From Methylophaga sp. UBA3192 (GTDB taxonomy: Bacteria; Pseudomonadota; Gammaproteobacteria; Nitrosococcales; Methylophagaceae): a stretch of DNA of 64,000 bases. Location: assembly GCA_002363955.1 (NCBI GenBank), contig DEXE01000008.1:108474-172473 (forward strand). The letters are read 5' to 3'. The position numbers and the translations under genes were made by a program. Of the stretch, positions 45,491-54,686 are shown in pieces. The first letter of the stretch is position 1. Each line of letters opens with the position of its first letter. A model generated the notes under the pieces. That model worked only from the letters and a program-made list of their open reading frames with translations. It searched no databases and had not been told where the DNA came from.

Positions 45491-45939
45491 TGGAACCATA
45501 TCAGGTGGCCGATCTGGTGCCACATTCAGGCAGCATGTCATTATTAACGAGAGTGACGGCTTACGGTGAACAATGGCTGGAAGCCGAAGTGGATATTAAC
45601 TTGCAAAGCATGTTTGTCGAAGAAAAGGGTGTGCCCGCCTGGATTGGTGTGGAATATTTAGCCCAGGCCATTGCGGCTTATGCCGGTTTACAACAAAGAC
45701 AACAATCGCAACCGCCCAAGTTAGGTTTTCTGCTGGGTACTCGACGTTACCAGAGCAACACCGATTGGTTTGCCATGGGCCTAACCCTGTCAATCCGGGT
45801 GGAGTGTGAAATGCAGGCTGAAAATGGGCTGCATGTTTTCCGTGGCCAATTGCGTGGAGATCAGATTGCTGCATCGGCGAATCTTAATGTATACCAACCT
45901 GACGATGCCAGTCAGTTTTTAGAGGAAGCTATTCGATGA
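45487..45939 (+). CDS. beta-hydroxyacyl-ACP dehydratase, ApeP-like
   Basis: A 150-residue hot-dog protein. LVPHSGSMSLLTRV and WIGVEYLAQAIAAYAGLQ are typical of the ApeP/FabA-related dehydratases of aryl-polyene loci. It would act with the ApeI-like domain fused to the ligase. Two adjacent ATG codons (45487, 45490) are possible starts. It overlaps both neighbours by 4 nt. Confidence 0.85.
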   Translation: MMEPYQVADLVPHSGSMSLLTRVTAYGEQWLEAEVDINLQSMFVEEKGVPAWIGVEYLAQAIAAYAGLQQRQQSQPPKLGFLLGTRRYQSNTDWFAMGLTLSIRVECEMQAENGLHVFRGQLRGDQIAASANLNVYQPDDASQFLEEAIR

Positions 45940-46661
45940 GTGAAACCATTTTAGTCACCGGGTCGAGCCGAGGGATCGGTAAAGCGATAGCGCTGCGTCT
46001 CGCCAGACAAGGTTACGATATCGTGCTGCATTGTCGAAGCAACAGAGCACAAGCTGATGCCGTCGCCGCCGAAATAACTGCACTGGGACGTCAGGTTCGG
46101 GTATTGCAATTTGATATTGCCGATCGCGAACAAACCGCGTCAATCCTGGAACAGGATGTCGAACAGCATGGTGCTTATTATGGTGTGGTGTGTAATGCCG
46201 GCATTGCCAGAGATAACGCTTTTCCAGCGATACCCGGTGATGAATGGGACCTGGTGATCAGAACCAATCTGGATGGTTTTTATAATGTGTTGCAGCCGAT
46301 TATCATGCCCATGATTCGCCGCAGAAAACCTGGCAGAATCGTCACCTTATCATCAGTTTCCGGAGTGGTCGGAAATCGTGGTCAGGTCAATTACAGTGCG
46401 GCGAAAGCCGGTATTATCGGTGCAAGTAAAGCACTGGCCGTTGAGTTGGCCAAACGCAAAATAACCGTGAACTGTGTGGCGCCCGGATTGATTGATACGG
46501 AAATGACAGAAGATATTCATATGGAAGAAGCGATGAAAATGATCCCTATGCAGAGGGTCGGCACGGTAGCTGAAGTCGCTGGAACAGTGAGCTTTTTGAT
46601 GAGCGAAGAAGCGGCGTATATCACCCGACAGGTGATTTCGGTCAATGGCGGTATGTGTTAA
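45936..46661 (+). CDS. 3-oxoacyl-ACP reductase, FabG-like (ApeQ type)
   Basis: A 241-residue short-chain dehydrogenase. It has the NADPH site TGSSRGIGKAIA, NAGIA, catalytic Ser in LSSVSG and YSAAK. It reduces the beta-keto group in each extension cycle. Its TAA shares one base with the next ATG. Confidence 0.93.
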   Translation: MSETILVTGSSRGIGKAIALRLARQGYDIVLHCRSNRAQADAVAAEITALGRQVRVLQFDIADREQTASILEQDVEQHGAYYGVVCNAGIARDNAFPAIPGDEWDLVIRTNLDGFYNVLQPIIMPMIRRRKPGRIVTLSSVSGVVGNRGQVNYSAAKAGIIGASKALAVELAKRKITVNCVAPGLIDTEMTEDIHMEEAMKMIPMQRVGTVAEVAGTVSFLMSEEAAYITRQVISVNGGMC

Positions 46662-47887
46662 TGAAGCGGGTTGTAGTAACGGGCATGAGCGGTTTTTCCC
46701 CGATTGGCAATGACTGGTCTGCGATAAAAACGCGGCTACAAAATATGCAAACCGGTATTCAGCGTATTGATGCATGGGATAAATACACCGAGCTAAATAC
46801 CCGATTAGGTGCGCCAGTTGAAAACTTTGTCATGCCTGCTCATTACAAACGTAAAGATTTACGCAGCATGGGCCGTGTCGCCCAGTTGGCCGTTCGTAGC
46901 ACTGAATTGGCCTTTGAAGATGCTGGCTTGTTGAATGATGAGATCCTCAGCAGTGGGGAAGTGGGCGTGGCTTATGGTTCTTCTGCTGGTGATACCGATG
47001 CGATTGCGGATTTTGGCAACATGTTGCTGAACCATACCAGCGATGGCCTCAATGCCAACTCCTATATCAAAATGATGGCGCATACCGCGCCGGTTAATAT
47101 TGGTATTTATTTTGGATTACGCGGCCGGGTTTTGACGACCTCAAGTGCCTGTACTTCTGGAAGCCAAGCCATAGGCTATGCCTATGAGGCCATTAAATAT
47201 GGTCATCAGACCATTATGGTGGCGGGTGGATGTGAAGCCTTATGTGCTACTGAAGCCGCTGTGTTTGACACGTTGTACGCCACCAGTATTAAAAATGACA
47301 CTCCCCATTTGAGTCCCCGGCCGTTTGATAAACAGCGAGATGGTCTGGTGATCGGTGAAGGTGGTTGCACCTTGATTCTTGAAGATCTGGAGCATGCCTT
47401 AGCACGCAATGCCTTTATATATGCTGAATTGGTCGGATTTGGCACCAACTCAGATGGCAGTCATGTCACACAACCTTCAGCCGTGACCATGGAAAAAGCC
47501 ATGCGGTTAGCGCTCAGTTGTGCAAACGTAAACCCGGATGAAATTGGTTATATCAGTGCACATGGCACGGCAACCGATCGCGGTGACATTGCTGAGTCGT
47601 CAGCGACAGCCGCTGTTTTTGGAAATAATACGCCGATCAGCTCATTCAAAAGTTTTACTGGACATACGCTGGGTGCCTGTGGCGCTTTGGAGTCCTGGGT
47701 GGCGATTCAGATGATGCGTGAAAACTGGTTTCATGCCACGGCGAATCTGGATGAAGTTGATCCGGCATGTGGCGATCTGGATTACATCATGCACGAACCA
47801 CGACATATCGAGACGGATGTGATTATGAGTAATAACTTTGCTTTTGGTGGAATCAATACCTCACTTATTTTTAAACGATGGAAATAA
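46661..47887 (+). CDS. beta-ketoacyl-ACP synthase (second full ketosynthase, ApeR-like)
   Basis: A 408-residue condensing enzyme from ATG 46661. The triad is complete: SACTSG, SAHGTATDRGD and TGHTLGACGA. It is the last biosynthetic gene of the operon. In characterised systems a second ketosynthase starts chain elongation on the aryl starter; the assignment here is inference. Confidence 0.9.
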   Translation: MKRVVVTGMSGFSPIGNDWSAIKTRLQNMQTGIQRIDAWDKYTELNTRLGAPVENFVMPAHYKRKDLRSMGRVAQLAVRSTELAFEDAGLLNDEILSSGEVGVAYGSSAGDTDAIADFGNMLLNHTSDGLNANSYIKMMAHTAPVNIGIYFGLRGRVLTTSSACTSGSQAIGYAYEAIKYGHQTIMVAGGCEALCATEAAVFDTLYATSIKNDTPHLSPRPFDKQRDGLVIGEGGCTLILEDLEHALARNAFIYAELVGFGTNSDGSHVTQPSAVTMEKAMRLALSCANVNPDEIGYISAHGTATDRGDIAESSATAAVFGNNTPISSFKSFTGHTLGACGALESWVAIQMMRENWFHATANLDEVDPACGDLDYIMHEPRHIETDVIMSNNFAFGGINTSLIFKRWK

Positions 47888-47913
47888 CTTTTAACAACGT
47901 AAGGAAACAGAAA

Positions 47914-48645
47914 ATGAATTTAAAACAATGGGTGATTGGCGCGTCTTTGCTGGCTTTCAGTGGATTGCTGCAAGCGTTTGAAACCGATGAGCAACGTATT
48001 GCACATAAGCTCAACATTCTCGAATCAGGTAGTGTTGAACAGAAAGAGCAGATGCTGGAACGCCTGCAATGGTCGGGGCTTTCTGATCCGTTGTTGTTTG
48101 ATCCAATGGAAAAAGATTTATTGGCCGCCCAGGAGACGAAATATTTCGGACGCGATGAACTCAGCGTTTTGTCGTATAAAGTCAGAGCATTGGGCTACAG
48201 CGGCAACCCTAAATATCAGCCAACATTGCAATTACTGGCAAATAAGGCTGAAAACGGCAAGTTAAAACGTCATGCATCTAAAGCGAAAACAGACTTGGCG
48301 CAATTCCAGGCTATCCAGAATAAACTTGCCACGGTATCGTTAACGGATGCTGGATTACCGGCTGAAGTGATCAGCTATATCAAGTTATTAGAGACGAATG
48401 ATGCTGAAGCACAAAGACTGGCTGCCAGAGCGATTTTCCATGAGCAGCGAACCGAACAAGCATTATTGGACGTTGCAGCAGCCAAACTGCAAGCCATGTA
48501 TATGGATCCCAATCTTGATAAAGTGGCACAGGATTCTGCAGCATGGCTGAGTAAGGCATTAAAGCAAGCCACAGGCTATGAAATTTTATTGCAGAAAGTG
48601 GCCTCTGATACACCGCATAAGAAAATCAGAAAATACGCGAGTTAA
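47914..48645 (+). CDS. secreted helical protein at the end of the polyene operon
   Basis: A 243-residue protein read from ATG 47914 behind an AAGGAAA ribosome site. The signal peptide ends near LLQA. The mature part is made of paired amphipathic helices rich in Ala, Leu and Lys (HEAT-like in look). I cannot assign a family. It lies 26 nt after the ketosynthase and ends 12 nt from the convergent galE, so it probably belongs to the operon. Confidence 0.65.
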   Translation: MNLKQWVIGASLLAFSGLLQAFETDEQRIAHKLNILESGSVEQKEQMLERLQWSGLSDPLLFDPMEKDLLAAQETKYFGRDELSVLSYKVRALGYSGNPKYQPTLQLLANKAENGKLKRHASKAKTDLAQFQAIQNKLATVSLTDAGLPAEVISYIKLLETNDAEAQRLAARAIFHEQRTEQALLDVAAAKLQAMYMDPNLDKVAQDSAAWLSKALKQATGYEILLQKVASDTPHKKIRKYAS

Positions 48646-48657
48646 TACTGAACCTGT

Positions 48658-49665
48658 TTACGCATATCCATCAGGATTGTGCGTCTGCCAGTGCCAACTG
48701 TCGGCGCACATTCTGTTGATATCCAACTCGGCTTTCCAGTTCAACGTCTTGATGGCCAGTGAGGGATCCGCAACACAACGCGCCAGATCCTTGGCCCGGC
48801 GAGCCACCATTTCAAATGGAATTTTCTGACCAGAAACCTTCTCAAAAGCGGCAATTACTTCCAATACCGAATAGCCACGGCCTGTACCAATATTCAAGGT
48901 CAAAACGTCCGAGCTGTCGAGCGCTTTTATCAGTGCTTTGACATGAGCTTTTGCTAAATCGGCCACATGAATGTAATCACGCACTCCGGTGCCATCCCTT
49001 GTCTTATAATCATTTCCATAAATAAATAGCTTATCCCGCTTGCCTGTAGCTACTTGCGAAAGGCATGGCATCAAGTTGGTCGACGTGGCATTGGAATGCT
49101 CGCCAATCAAACCGGAGAAATGGGCTCCTACCGGATTAAAATAGCGAAGCAGGGCAATAGACCAGGCCGGATCAGCACGATGCAGGTCAGTTAATATCTG
49201 TTCAATAATTAATTTAGAGCGGCCATAAGGATTGTTTGCCGCCAGCGGAAAATCCTCGCGGATCGGCTGGTTGGATATTTCGGCATAAACGGTGGCTGAT
49301 GAGCTGAAAATAAGTGTTTTACAATCAAACTCAGCCATCACATTACACAGCGTAATCGTGCCACTGACGTTGTTATCGTAATACGACATCGGTTGTGAAA
49401 CCGATTCATTTAAGGTCTTCAGACCGGCAAAGTGAATGACAGCGGCAATGTTATATTGGCGAAACACCGCTTCCAGCGTTTCACGATGGCGAATATCGCC
49501 CTGCACAAAGGTTATTTTCTGCTGAATAATGCTTTCAATACGGGGCAATACTTTGGCGGATGAGTTTGACAGATTATCCAGAACAACCAGCTTATAGCCA
49601 CTGTTGGCCAGCTCAACACAGGTATGCGAGCCAATATAACCTGCACCACCGGTGACCAAAATCAT
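48658..49665 (-). CDS. galE: UDP-glucose 4-epimerase GalE
   Basis: A short-chain-type epimerase of about 335 residues. It has the MILVTGGAGYIGSHT NAD site, SSATVYAE and the catalytic YGRSK. It converts UDP-glucose and UDP-galactose, supplying sugars for surface polysaccharide or glycolipid. The frame opens as far as 49698; starts at 49677 and 49665 are both possible, and 49665 gives the normal family N-terminus. Position next to the polyene operon could be coincidental. Confidence 0.92.
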   Translation of the reverse strand: MILVTGGAGYIGSHTCVELANSGYKLVVLDNLSNSSAKVLPRIESIIQQKITFVQGDIRHRETLEAVFRQYNIAAVIHFAGLKTLNESVSQPMSYYDNNVSGTITLCNVMAEFDCKTLIFSSSATVYAEISNQPIREDFPLAANNPYGRSKLIIEQILTDLHRADPAWSIALLRYFNPVGAHFSGLIGEHSNATSTNLMPCLSQVATGKRDKLFIYGNDYKTRDGTGVRDYIHVADLAKAHVKALIKALDSSDVLTLNIGTGRGYSVLEVIAAFEKVSGQKIPFEMVARRAKDLARCVADPSLAIKTLNWKAELDINRMCADSWHWQTHNPDGYA

Positions 49666-49737
49666 CTTGTCATCCATAACGTGTTGCATCTGAATCATCT
49701 TGCTGAGTTTGTCTTTGATTGACGAACAACGAAGCCG

Positions 49738-50193
49738 TTAACCGAAATACAGGCGGAAGGCTGAAGTGGATTCGAACTGCATCAATTCGTTGACCAGTTC
49801 CTGAATTTTAGGCTCAGCATCAATAAATTTACCCATATTGCCGCCACCACGGGTGGAGTCATAAATGGCTTCGCCATCCAAATTGCCATTATGGAAAATC
49901 TTTATTTCTGCATATGACATATAAAGCGCCAGATCCCAAGTCCATTTAGCTACATAAGTGGCAGTCCATTCACAGCTTTCAGGCACGTTTCTCTCGGAGA
50001 CGACTCGGTGCTGAATGCCACGGGCAGACAGTGTGGACTTAAATTCCTTTAGAAACCCTTCACGTGTATCGGTGTTTTCGATAATGCAAAGTTCAGCTGC
50101 CTGGGGGATTTCAGCAGGTTCCACCGTTTGTTTTATCGAACACCCTGTCAACGTCACTGAGGTGAGTAAAAGCCATCCAATGTGTTTAAACAT
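49738..50193 (-). CDS. Sbal_3080-like lipoprotein
   Basis: A 151-residue lipoprotein with lipobox LTGC (Cys about residue 18). The mature domain contains LCIIENTDTREGFLKEF, WTATYVAKWTWDLALYMSYAEI and KIQELVNELM, a pattern I associate with the Sbal_3080 lipoprotein family. Function unknown. It is monocistronic and lies upstream of galE on the same strand. Confidence 0.72.
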   Translation of the reverse strand: MFKHIGWLLLTSVTLTGCSIKQTVEPAEIPQAAELCIIENTDTREGFLKEFKSTLSARGIQHRVVSERNVPESCEWTATYVAKWTWDLALYMSYAEIKIFHNGNLDGEAIYDSTRGGGNMGKFIDAEPKIQELVNELMQFESTSAFRLYFG

Positions 50194-50399
50194 TTTCGTT
50201 CCTTGAAATTGAGCTATCTGAAGAGTTACCCGACTGAACCATGCGGTTATTGATGAGACGATTAAAAGTCCAGCAATAAGCAGTGCCGCAGAATTATAGG
50301 AGGAAAATTTTATCGATGAAAGGATTTATTCCAGTTTCTGTGGCCAGGTTTGCTGTGATATTTTGATTTTGAGTGGGAAAGTCGCAGCTCGATTCAGCC

Positions 50400-50420
50400 T
50401 GCCGGTTACGCTACCCGGCA
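50400..50420 (+). terminator. weak hairpin followed by T-rich tract
   Basis: TGCCGG and CCGGCA arms with a 9-nt loop, then TTATTTAT. It may be a weak rho-independent terminator or part of a structured leader before the DUF748 gene. The remainder of the 275-base gap (50194-50468) shows no gene. Confidence 0.35.
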
Positions 50421-50435
50421 TTATTTATGTAAACT

Positions 50436-50462
50436 GGCTTATCTCCACTATTGAGATAAGCC
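50436..50462 (+). promoter_or_regulatory. hairpin in the ribosome-binding region of the DUF748 gene
   Basis: Perfect 10-bp arms (GGCTTATCTC/GAGATAAGCC) with a 7-nt loop end six bases before the ATG at 50469. The only purine-rich ribosome-site candidate, GAGATAAG, is locked inside the stem. Translation may therefore depend on melting of this hairpin. Confidence 0.5.
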
Positions 50463-50468
50463 ATCGCT

Positions 50469-53400
50469 ATGAAATCTGTCAAAGCCGTTCTCCGCCAATA
50501 TCGCCTTTTGCTGATCTCCATAGTGAGTATCGTCGTGCTCTATACCCTTATCGGTTTCTTTTTGTTGCCCTGGCTGGCAGAAAAGCATCTGGTGAAGACC
50601 ATGCAGCAACGACTTGGTGTGAATGCCAGTGTTGAACAGATTCAATTTAATCCCTATACCTTCGAAGCAACAATCCGTCAGCTGCAATTAAACACTGAGC
50701 AGGATGAGCCGCTGGCAGCATGGGAAAAGCTTTATCTCAATCTGCAACCGTTGCAATTATTCAGGCTCACGCTGCGAATCGAGGATATCAGCCTGGCGAA
50801 TACCGAATTGAATTTCCGGCGGTATACCAATACAGACAATACGTTAACCCGATTAGCCGATAAATGGGCGGCAACGGCGGAGCCGGAAAACGATGCCGAA
50901 CGAGAAGAAGTCAGCGAGCAGGGTGATTCATTATTCACGCTGGAAATCGGGGCGTTCAACTACACTGATGGCAAAATTCTTTACCGGGATGAGGTTCCTA
51001 ATGAGCCTTTTGAAACGGTCTTAAGTCCAATCAATATTCATCTTGAAAATTTCTCTACCGAGGCCGGACAAACCGCCAGCCAGGATCTGGTGATTGAACT
51101 GGAAAATAACGCCACGCTGACATTAGACGGAAATCTGAGCTTGTCACCGTTACAACTGGCAGGTCAGGTTAAGCTGCAAAATTTCAGCCTGCAAACACCC
51201 TATCGTTATCTGCAGGCGCAACTGCCATTTGAATTCAAAGAAGGTCGGCTGGATCTGCAACTGGCCTATGATATTGATATGGCGGGTGAAGCGGCAGAGG
51301 TTGATATCAGTGCGATTGATATCGATCTGGCAGACTTCAGCATTCATCCTTCCGAAGCTGCAGAGGCGATATTGCAGGCGGGAACGCTGACGGTCAGCAA
51401 TGGACGTTATCGCTATCCGCAAAATCAACTGATATTGGATGAAGTTTCGGTGGTCGATTTCAAGCTGGCGGCGACCCGAGACAATGAGGGCGAACTTGAC
51501 TGGTTGCAGCTAATCGCTGACCTGCCCGGACAAGATTCCGAATCTGCGACTGAAGAAACCGAACAGCCAGCTGCTGAACAGACGGGTTCACCGTTCACGC
51601 TGCAAATTGGACAGTTTAGTTACAGTAATGGCACATTCCGTTATCGTGATGAAAAGCCCGATGAAGCGTTTGAGACTGTGCTCAGTCCTATTGCCATTCA
51701 GCTAGAAAATTTTTCAACAGAGGCCGGACAAACTGCCGACATAGATCTACTGATCGAGTTGGAAAATGACGCCAAACTGGCGGTAAATGGTGGTTTGAGC
51801 TTGTCACCATTACAGTTGTCAGGTCAGGCGAGCCTGAATAATTTCAGCTTACAGATGCCCTATCGCTATGTTAAGGCAGAGATCCCCGTTGAACTGAATG
51901 GCGGCCGCCTGGATCTGCAAGTGACTTACGATGTTGATTTGGCAGATGAAACGCCAAAAGTGAATCTCAGCGCCATTGACCTCGCATTGGCCGATATCAG
52001 TATTCATCAGCCCGGAGAATCTGATGCGTTACTCAAAGGCGGAACGCTGGCCGTCACCAATGGTAATTATGCCTACCCGGAAAATCAGCTCAGCATGGAA
52101 AACATCGCTCTGGATGATTTCAAGCTGGCTGCAAGCCGAAACCAGGAAGGCGAACTCAACTGGTTGCAATTAATCGATTCATTGCCGAAATCTGATCAAG
52201 ACGAAGCTGATCAGACTAATCAGCCGTCCTTGCAGCTGGATATTGCCAATATTGAAATCAATAACACCGCCCTGGCTGTGGAAGACCAAATGCCAGCTAC
52301 GCCTGCCAATCTGGCTTTGATGTTGTCTGCCAGTATGCAGGACTTCAGCCTGGCAGAAGATCAACAGATGCCATTTACCAGCATTATCGGTCTGGAATCT
52401 GGCGGCGATATTGAGGTTAGCGGCGATTTACAGCTATTTCCTGCTGTTTCGCTGAATGCCGAGGCGAATGTAAATCAGTTATCTCTGGTGCCTCTCCAGG
52501 CCTATTTAAGTGAATACGCCCATATTGACATTCTGGATGGCAAAATTGACGTAATCGCCAGTTTGATTAGCGATCAACAAGAACCCTTTGCCTTACAGGG
52601 CGATCTCACACTGGCAGAACTGCAACTGGATAACCAGAAACTCAATGAAAAGCTGCTCAGCCTCGACAATTTATCCGTTAATAAAGTGGACTTTTCACTT
52701 GCAGAGCAACGTGTGGCGATCTCAGAAGTCATTGTTGATGCCTTATACAGTCGGGTATTAATCAACGAAAACGGTGACACCAATCTGGCATTGCTGATAA
52801 AAGAGCAAGCGGCAAGTGAAAATGCTGAAGCCAATACGGCAAAATCAGATGACGCAAACGGCTATGACATTTCACTGGGTCGGGTGAAGATTAATAATGC
52901 CAGTTCGCAGTTTACCGATCAGAACTTGCCCATTGTTTTTGATGCCAATATGCAGAAACTCAATGGCGAAATCAGTGGTTTTTCTTCCAGCTCGAAGCAA
53001 CCTGTCAATATTGAGTTGGAAGGCCAGGTGGACGAATTTGGTCTGGTTGAAATCAATGGTGCACTGAATCCGTTGAATGTGACCGGACAGACCAATATCA
53101 CGCTGGCGTTCAGTAATCTGGATTTACCCTCAATGACGCCCTATACCGTCAAGTTCGCCGGACGGGAGATTGCTGAAGGTAAAGCCGATATCGATCTGAC
53201 TTATGAAATTGTGGAAAGCGACTTATCGGCATCCAACAACATCGTGATTCGTGATATTCGTTTAGGCGGACGCGTCGAGTCACCTGATGCCATGGATCTT
53301 CCGTTGGATCTGGCCGTGTCATTACTGAAAAACAGTGATGGTGTGATCGAACTCAATATCCCTGTCAGTGGTGATATAAACGACCCTGAGTTTGCCATCG

Positions 53401-54065
53401 GGCCGGTGATCCGGGGAGCTATCGGTAACGCGATAAGAAATATTGTCACAGCGCCTTTCCGGTTCCTCGGCAGCCTGATTGGTAGTGATGATGATCCCAT
53501 TGATTCGATTCGCTTTCGCGCCGGACGCATTGATATTGCACCACCTGAACAGGAAAGACTGCTCAAATTAGTTGAGGCCTTATCGCAACGACCACAACTG
53601 GCCTTACAAATACCCGCGCCATTTGATGAAACGGCGGATAAACAAGCACTGCAAAAAACAGCGGTTGAACAACGTATTGAGAGTCTTATGAGTGAAAAAA
53701 ACTCAGAAGATCAGCGGGAAACCCAACGCCAGGAAATACTGGAACAACTCTACACAGCAGCGGGATTAAGTCCTGATTTGCAAACCATCCAGCAGGAGTT
53801 GACCACCAGCGAAGCTGAAGAACAAACAGAAGCCGAACTGGATGTACTGGCCTATAACGCCAAGTTAAAAGAACAACTAATTAAAGTTGAATCCGTCAGT
53901 GACTCCCAATTGCAAACACTCGCCACACAAAGACAGAATGCCGTGTTTGAATTCATCCAACAAAACGGTGAATTAAACAATGATCAACTGCAAACCCAAG
54001 ATAGTGTTTCTACAAAAGCAGATGAGGGTTGGCTGAAAATGAAATTTGATCTGGGAACCATCTAA
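50469..54065 (+). CDS. DUF748/AsmA-like giant envelope protein with internal duplication
   Basis: A 1198-residue protein with one N-terminal transmembrane helix (about 15-37) and a long beta-rich periplasmic region of the AsmA-like/DUF748 type. DUF748 proteins are thought to act in lipid transport or outer-membrane homeostasis. Residues about 155-365 and 374-580 are a clear tandem repeat: FTLEIGAFNYTDG against FTLQIGQFSYSNG, LSPINIHLENFSTEAGQTA against LSPIAIQLENFSTEAGQTA, and DFKLAA matched in both. The C-terminus (FRAGRIDIAPPEQERLLKL, then charged coiled coil) is typical of the family. Confidence 0.85.
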   Translation: MKSVKAVLRQYRLLLISIVSIVVLYTLIGFFLLPWLAEKHLVKTMQQRLGVNASVEQIQFNPYTFEATIRQLQLNTEQDEPLAAWEKLYLNLQPLQLFRLTLRIEDISLANTELNFRRYTNTDNTLTRLADKWAATAEPENDAEREEVSEQGDSLFTLEIGAFNYTDGKILYRDEVPNEPFETVLSPINIHLENFSTEAGQTASQDLVIELENNATLTLDGNLSLSPLQLAGQVKLQNFSLQTPYRYLQAQLPFEFKEGRLDLQLAYDIDMAGEAAEVDISAIDIDLADFSIHPSEAAEAILQAGTLTVSNGRYRYPQNQLILDEVSVVDFKLAATRDNEGELDWLQLIADLPGQDSESATEETEQPAAEQTGSPFTLQIGQFSYSNGTFRYRDEKPDEAFETVLSPIAIQLENFSTEAGQTADIDLLIELENDAKLAVNGGLSLSPLQLSGQASLNNFSLQMPYRYVKAEIPVELNGGRLDLQVTYDVDLADETPKVNLSAIDLALADISIHQPGESDALLKGGTLAVTNGNYAYPENQLSMENIALDDFKLAASRNQEGELNWLQLIDSLPKSDQDEADQTNQPSLQLDIANIEINNTALAVEDQMPATPANLALMLSASMQDFSLAEDQQMPFTSIIGLESGGDIEVSGDLQLFPAVSLNAEANVNQLSLVPLQAYLSEYAHIDILDGKIDVIASLISDQQEPFALQGDLTLAELQLDNQKLNEKLLSLDNLSVNKVDFSLAEQRVAISEVIVDALYSRVLINENGDTNLALLIKEQAASENAEANTAKSDDANGYDISLGRVKINNASSQFTDQNLPIVFDANMQKLNGEISGFSSSSKQPVNIELEGQVDEFGLVEINGALNPLNVTGQTNITLAFSNLDLPSMTPYTVKFAGREIAEGKADIDLTYEIVESDLSASNNIVIRDIRLGGRVESPDAMDLPLDLAVSLLKNSDGVIELNIPVSGDINDPEFAIGPVIRGAIGNAIRNIVTAPFRFLGSLIGSDDDPIDSIRFRAGRIDIAPPEQERLLKLVEALSQRPQLALQIPAPFDETADKQALQKTAVEQRIESLMSEKNSEDQRETQRQEILEQLYTAAGLSPDLQTIQQELTTSEAEEQTEAELDVLAYNAKLKEQLIKVESVSDSQLQTLATQRQNAVFEFIQQNGELNNDQLQTQDSVSTKADEGWLKMKFDLGTI

Positions 54066-54157
54066 TGCGTGTTTTGGCATAAGTCATGAGAACATCACAA
54101 ATAGAAGCTCAGAGAATAGAATCTGGCTCCTATACACCCTGAAAAAGGATCTCAGAC

Positions 54158-54610
54158 ATGACAACTCTAGACTACAAGGCAATGCTGGAAGTGGCGATAA
54201 ACGAAGCGCGACAGGGCTTAGCCGAGGGTGGCATTCCTATCGGTGCTGCGGTGTTTAATAAAAATGGCGAACTTCTCGGTGCCGGTCATAACCGCAGAAT
54301 TCAGGAAAATGATCCTTCTGTTCATGCCGAGACCGATGCCTTTCGTAAGGCCGGAAGACAAAAATCCTATCGCGACAAAATCATGGTCACAACACTTGCA
54401 CCCTGTTGGTATTGCAGTGGCCTGGCACGGCAATTCAACTTCGGCACAGTGGTGGTGGGCGAATCCGTCAATTTTGACGGCGGCTTGGATTGGTTACGCG
54501 AAAATGGCGTAGAGGTCATCGATCTCAATTCACAGGAATGCATCAAAATGCTTGGCGATTTTATTGCCCAAAACCCAGAAGTCTGGAATGAGGATATTGG
54601 TGAAGATTAG
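54158..54610 (+). CDS. cytosine deaminase-like nucleoside/base deaminase
   Basis: A 150-residue zinc deaminase of the CDA fold. The HAE motif (HAETDAFRKAGR) supplies the zinc His and proton-shuttling Glu, and APCWYCSGLA supplies the PCxxC ligands. Overall it resembles the yeast-type cytosine deaminase more than tRNA adenosine deaminase. It would convert cytosine to uracil plus ammonium, in line with nitrogen scavenging. An AAGGA box lies upstream of the ATG. Confidence 0.85.
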   Translation: MTTLDYKAMLEVAINEARQGLAEGGIPIGAAVFNKNGELLGAGHNRRIQENDPSVHAETDAFRKAGRQKSYRDKIMVTTLAPCWYCSGLARQFNFGTVVVGESVNFDGGLDWLRENGVEVIDLNSQECIKMLGDFIAQNPEVWNEDIGED

Positions 54611-54686
54611 GGACTGTATATTTGATCTCATTTAACCCTTCAAACTACTCCAATAACAGCAGCAAACAAAAATACTGGAAATTATT

